A stretch of DNA of 64,000 nucleotides from assembly GCA_026004675.1 (NCBI GenBank), contig BPJP01000008.1:1-64000 (forward strand), written 5' to 3'. The position numbers were made by a program, and so were the translations under genes. Numbering within the stretch: position 1 is the stretch's first letter; every line of letters begins with the position of its first letter. The notes beneath the pieces are model-generated. The model saw only the letters and a list, made by a program, of their open reading frames with translations. It did not search any database and was not told the DNA's origin. This document shows positions 63,902 through 64,000 of this stretch, piece after piece. This DNA comes from Gemmatales bacterium (GTDB lineage Bacteria > Planctomycetota > Planctomycetia > Gemmatales > Gemmataceae).

Positions 63902-64000
63902 CTAGTCCTGGGTGCTTTCTATTTGCGGCAAAACCGCCACGAACGGCAAGTGCCGGTACTCGTCGTTGTAATCCAAACCATAGCCCACCACGAATTCATT
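63902..64000 (-). CDS. hpt: Hypoxanthine phosphoribosyltransferase, C-terminal end (partial)
   Basis: The minus-strand frame from the right edge reads NEFVVGYGLDYNDEYRHLPF, then VAVLPQIESTQD and a stop at 63902-63904. The FVVGYGLDY and RxLP(F/Y) block is the C-terminal motif of hypoxanthine (guanine) phosphoribosyltransferases, which salvage purine bases. Only the last ~32 residues are inside this window, so the active site cannot be seen. It is 66 bp upstream of the MoxR gene on the same strand, so the two could be co-transcribed. Confidence 0.75.
   Translation of the reverse strand, partial: NEFVVGYGLDYNDEYRHLPFVAVLPQIESTQD

Noticed and set aside
1-64000. Search for tRNA, rRNA, CRISPR arrays, insertion sequences and phage genes
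   Set aside because: Nothing recognisable was found by eye; a tRNAscan or repeat-finder run would be needed to be certain.

Overview
The window looks like chromosomal DNA of a planctomycete, probably close to Gemmataceae or Pirellulaceae. The evidence is the gene content: two DUF1559 proteins with the N-terminal [15 protein letters not shown] signature, a PVC-type CxxCH membrane-bound dehydrogenase of 1220 residues, a tubulin-like-domain protein, a Ser/Thr-kinase-like protein with GYF domains and a WD40 partner, a PQQ/beta-propeller protein, and many secreted HEAT or Cys-rich proteins. No rRNA, tRNA, CRISPR array, phage or insertion sequence was recognised.

Layout. 1-8.6 kb: the C-terminal part of a tubulin-like protein, a small secreted protein, dapA, two DUF1559 genes interleaved with lipoprotein genes, an MlaE-type permease with an unknown partner, and a TIM-barrel isomerase. 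8.6-12.3 kb: a minus-strand five-gene run (LarA-like protein, isochorismatase-family hydrolase, transglutaminase, zinc ribbon, Mug glycosylase). 12.7-18.4 kb: an ABC ATPase, a large permease and a membrane-anchored partner, then a PIG-L deacetylase. 18.5-24.2 kb: a tight seven-gene operon encoding a nitrate-reductase-like molybdoenzyme, a four-cluster ferredoxin, a Rieske protein, a polytopic cytochrome-b-like protein and small membrane proteins. This is the most interesting unit in the window. 24.2-30.3 kb: two divergent PAP2-type membrane phosphatase/IPC-synthase-like genes, an ABC-2 ATPase, a Tat-exported aminotransferase and an acidic membrane-anchored protein. 30.4-39.8 kb: the giant PVC cytochrome, a second molybdopterin oxidoreductase, a HEAT protein, a PQQ-type propeller and a sirtuin.

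39.8-42.5 kb: ureohydrolase, dual-specificity phosphatase and release-factor-like genes, then a bifunctional-nuclease-family gene. 42.5-51.7 kb: a GYF pseudokinase, an Asp/Glu-tail protein, ferredoxin, an ExeA-like ATPase with a degenerate CpsD-like ATPase, truncated haemoglobin, a WD40 protein and MobA. MobA could serve the two molybdoenzymes. 51.8-57.9 kb: dnaA with a TTG start and strong Shine-Dalgarno, Glu dehydrogenase, an unknown gene, a Cys-rich secreted protein, agmatine deiminase and a response regulator. 58.5-64 kb: sulfotransferase, DksA/TraR protein, a polysaccharide-type ABC exporter, a sugar nucleotidyltransferase, a MoxR ATPase and the C-terminal end of hpt.

A quality caution applies. 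Many genes in 1-8.2 kb, at 19.4-19.65 kb and in 36-39.7 kb are split by single-base indels, several at homopolymers, while most of the rest of the window has long clean frames. I read these as consensus errors rather than real pseudogenes. Such genes are therefore listed as single CDS features with the breaks described.
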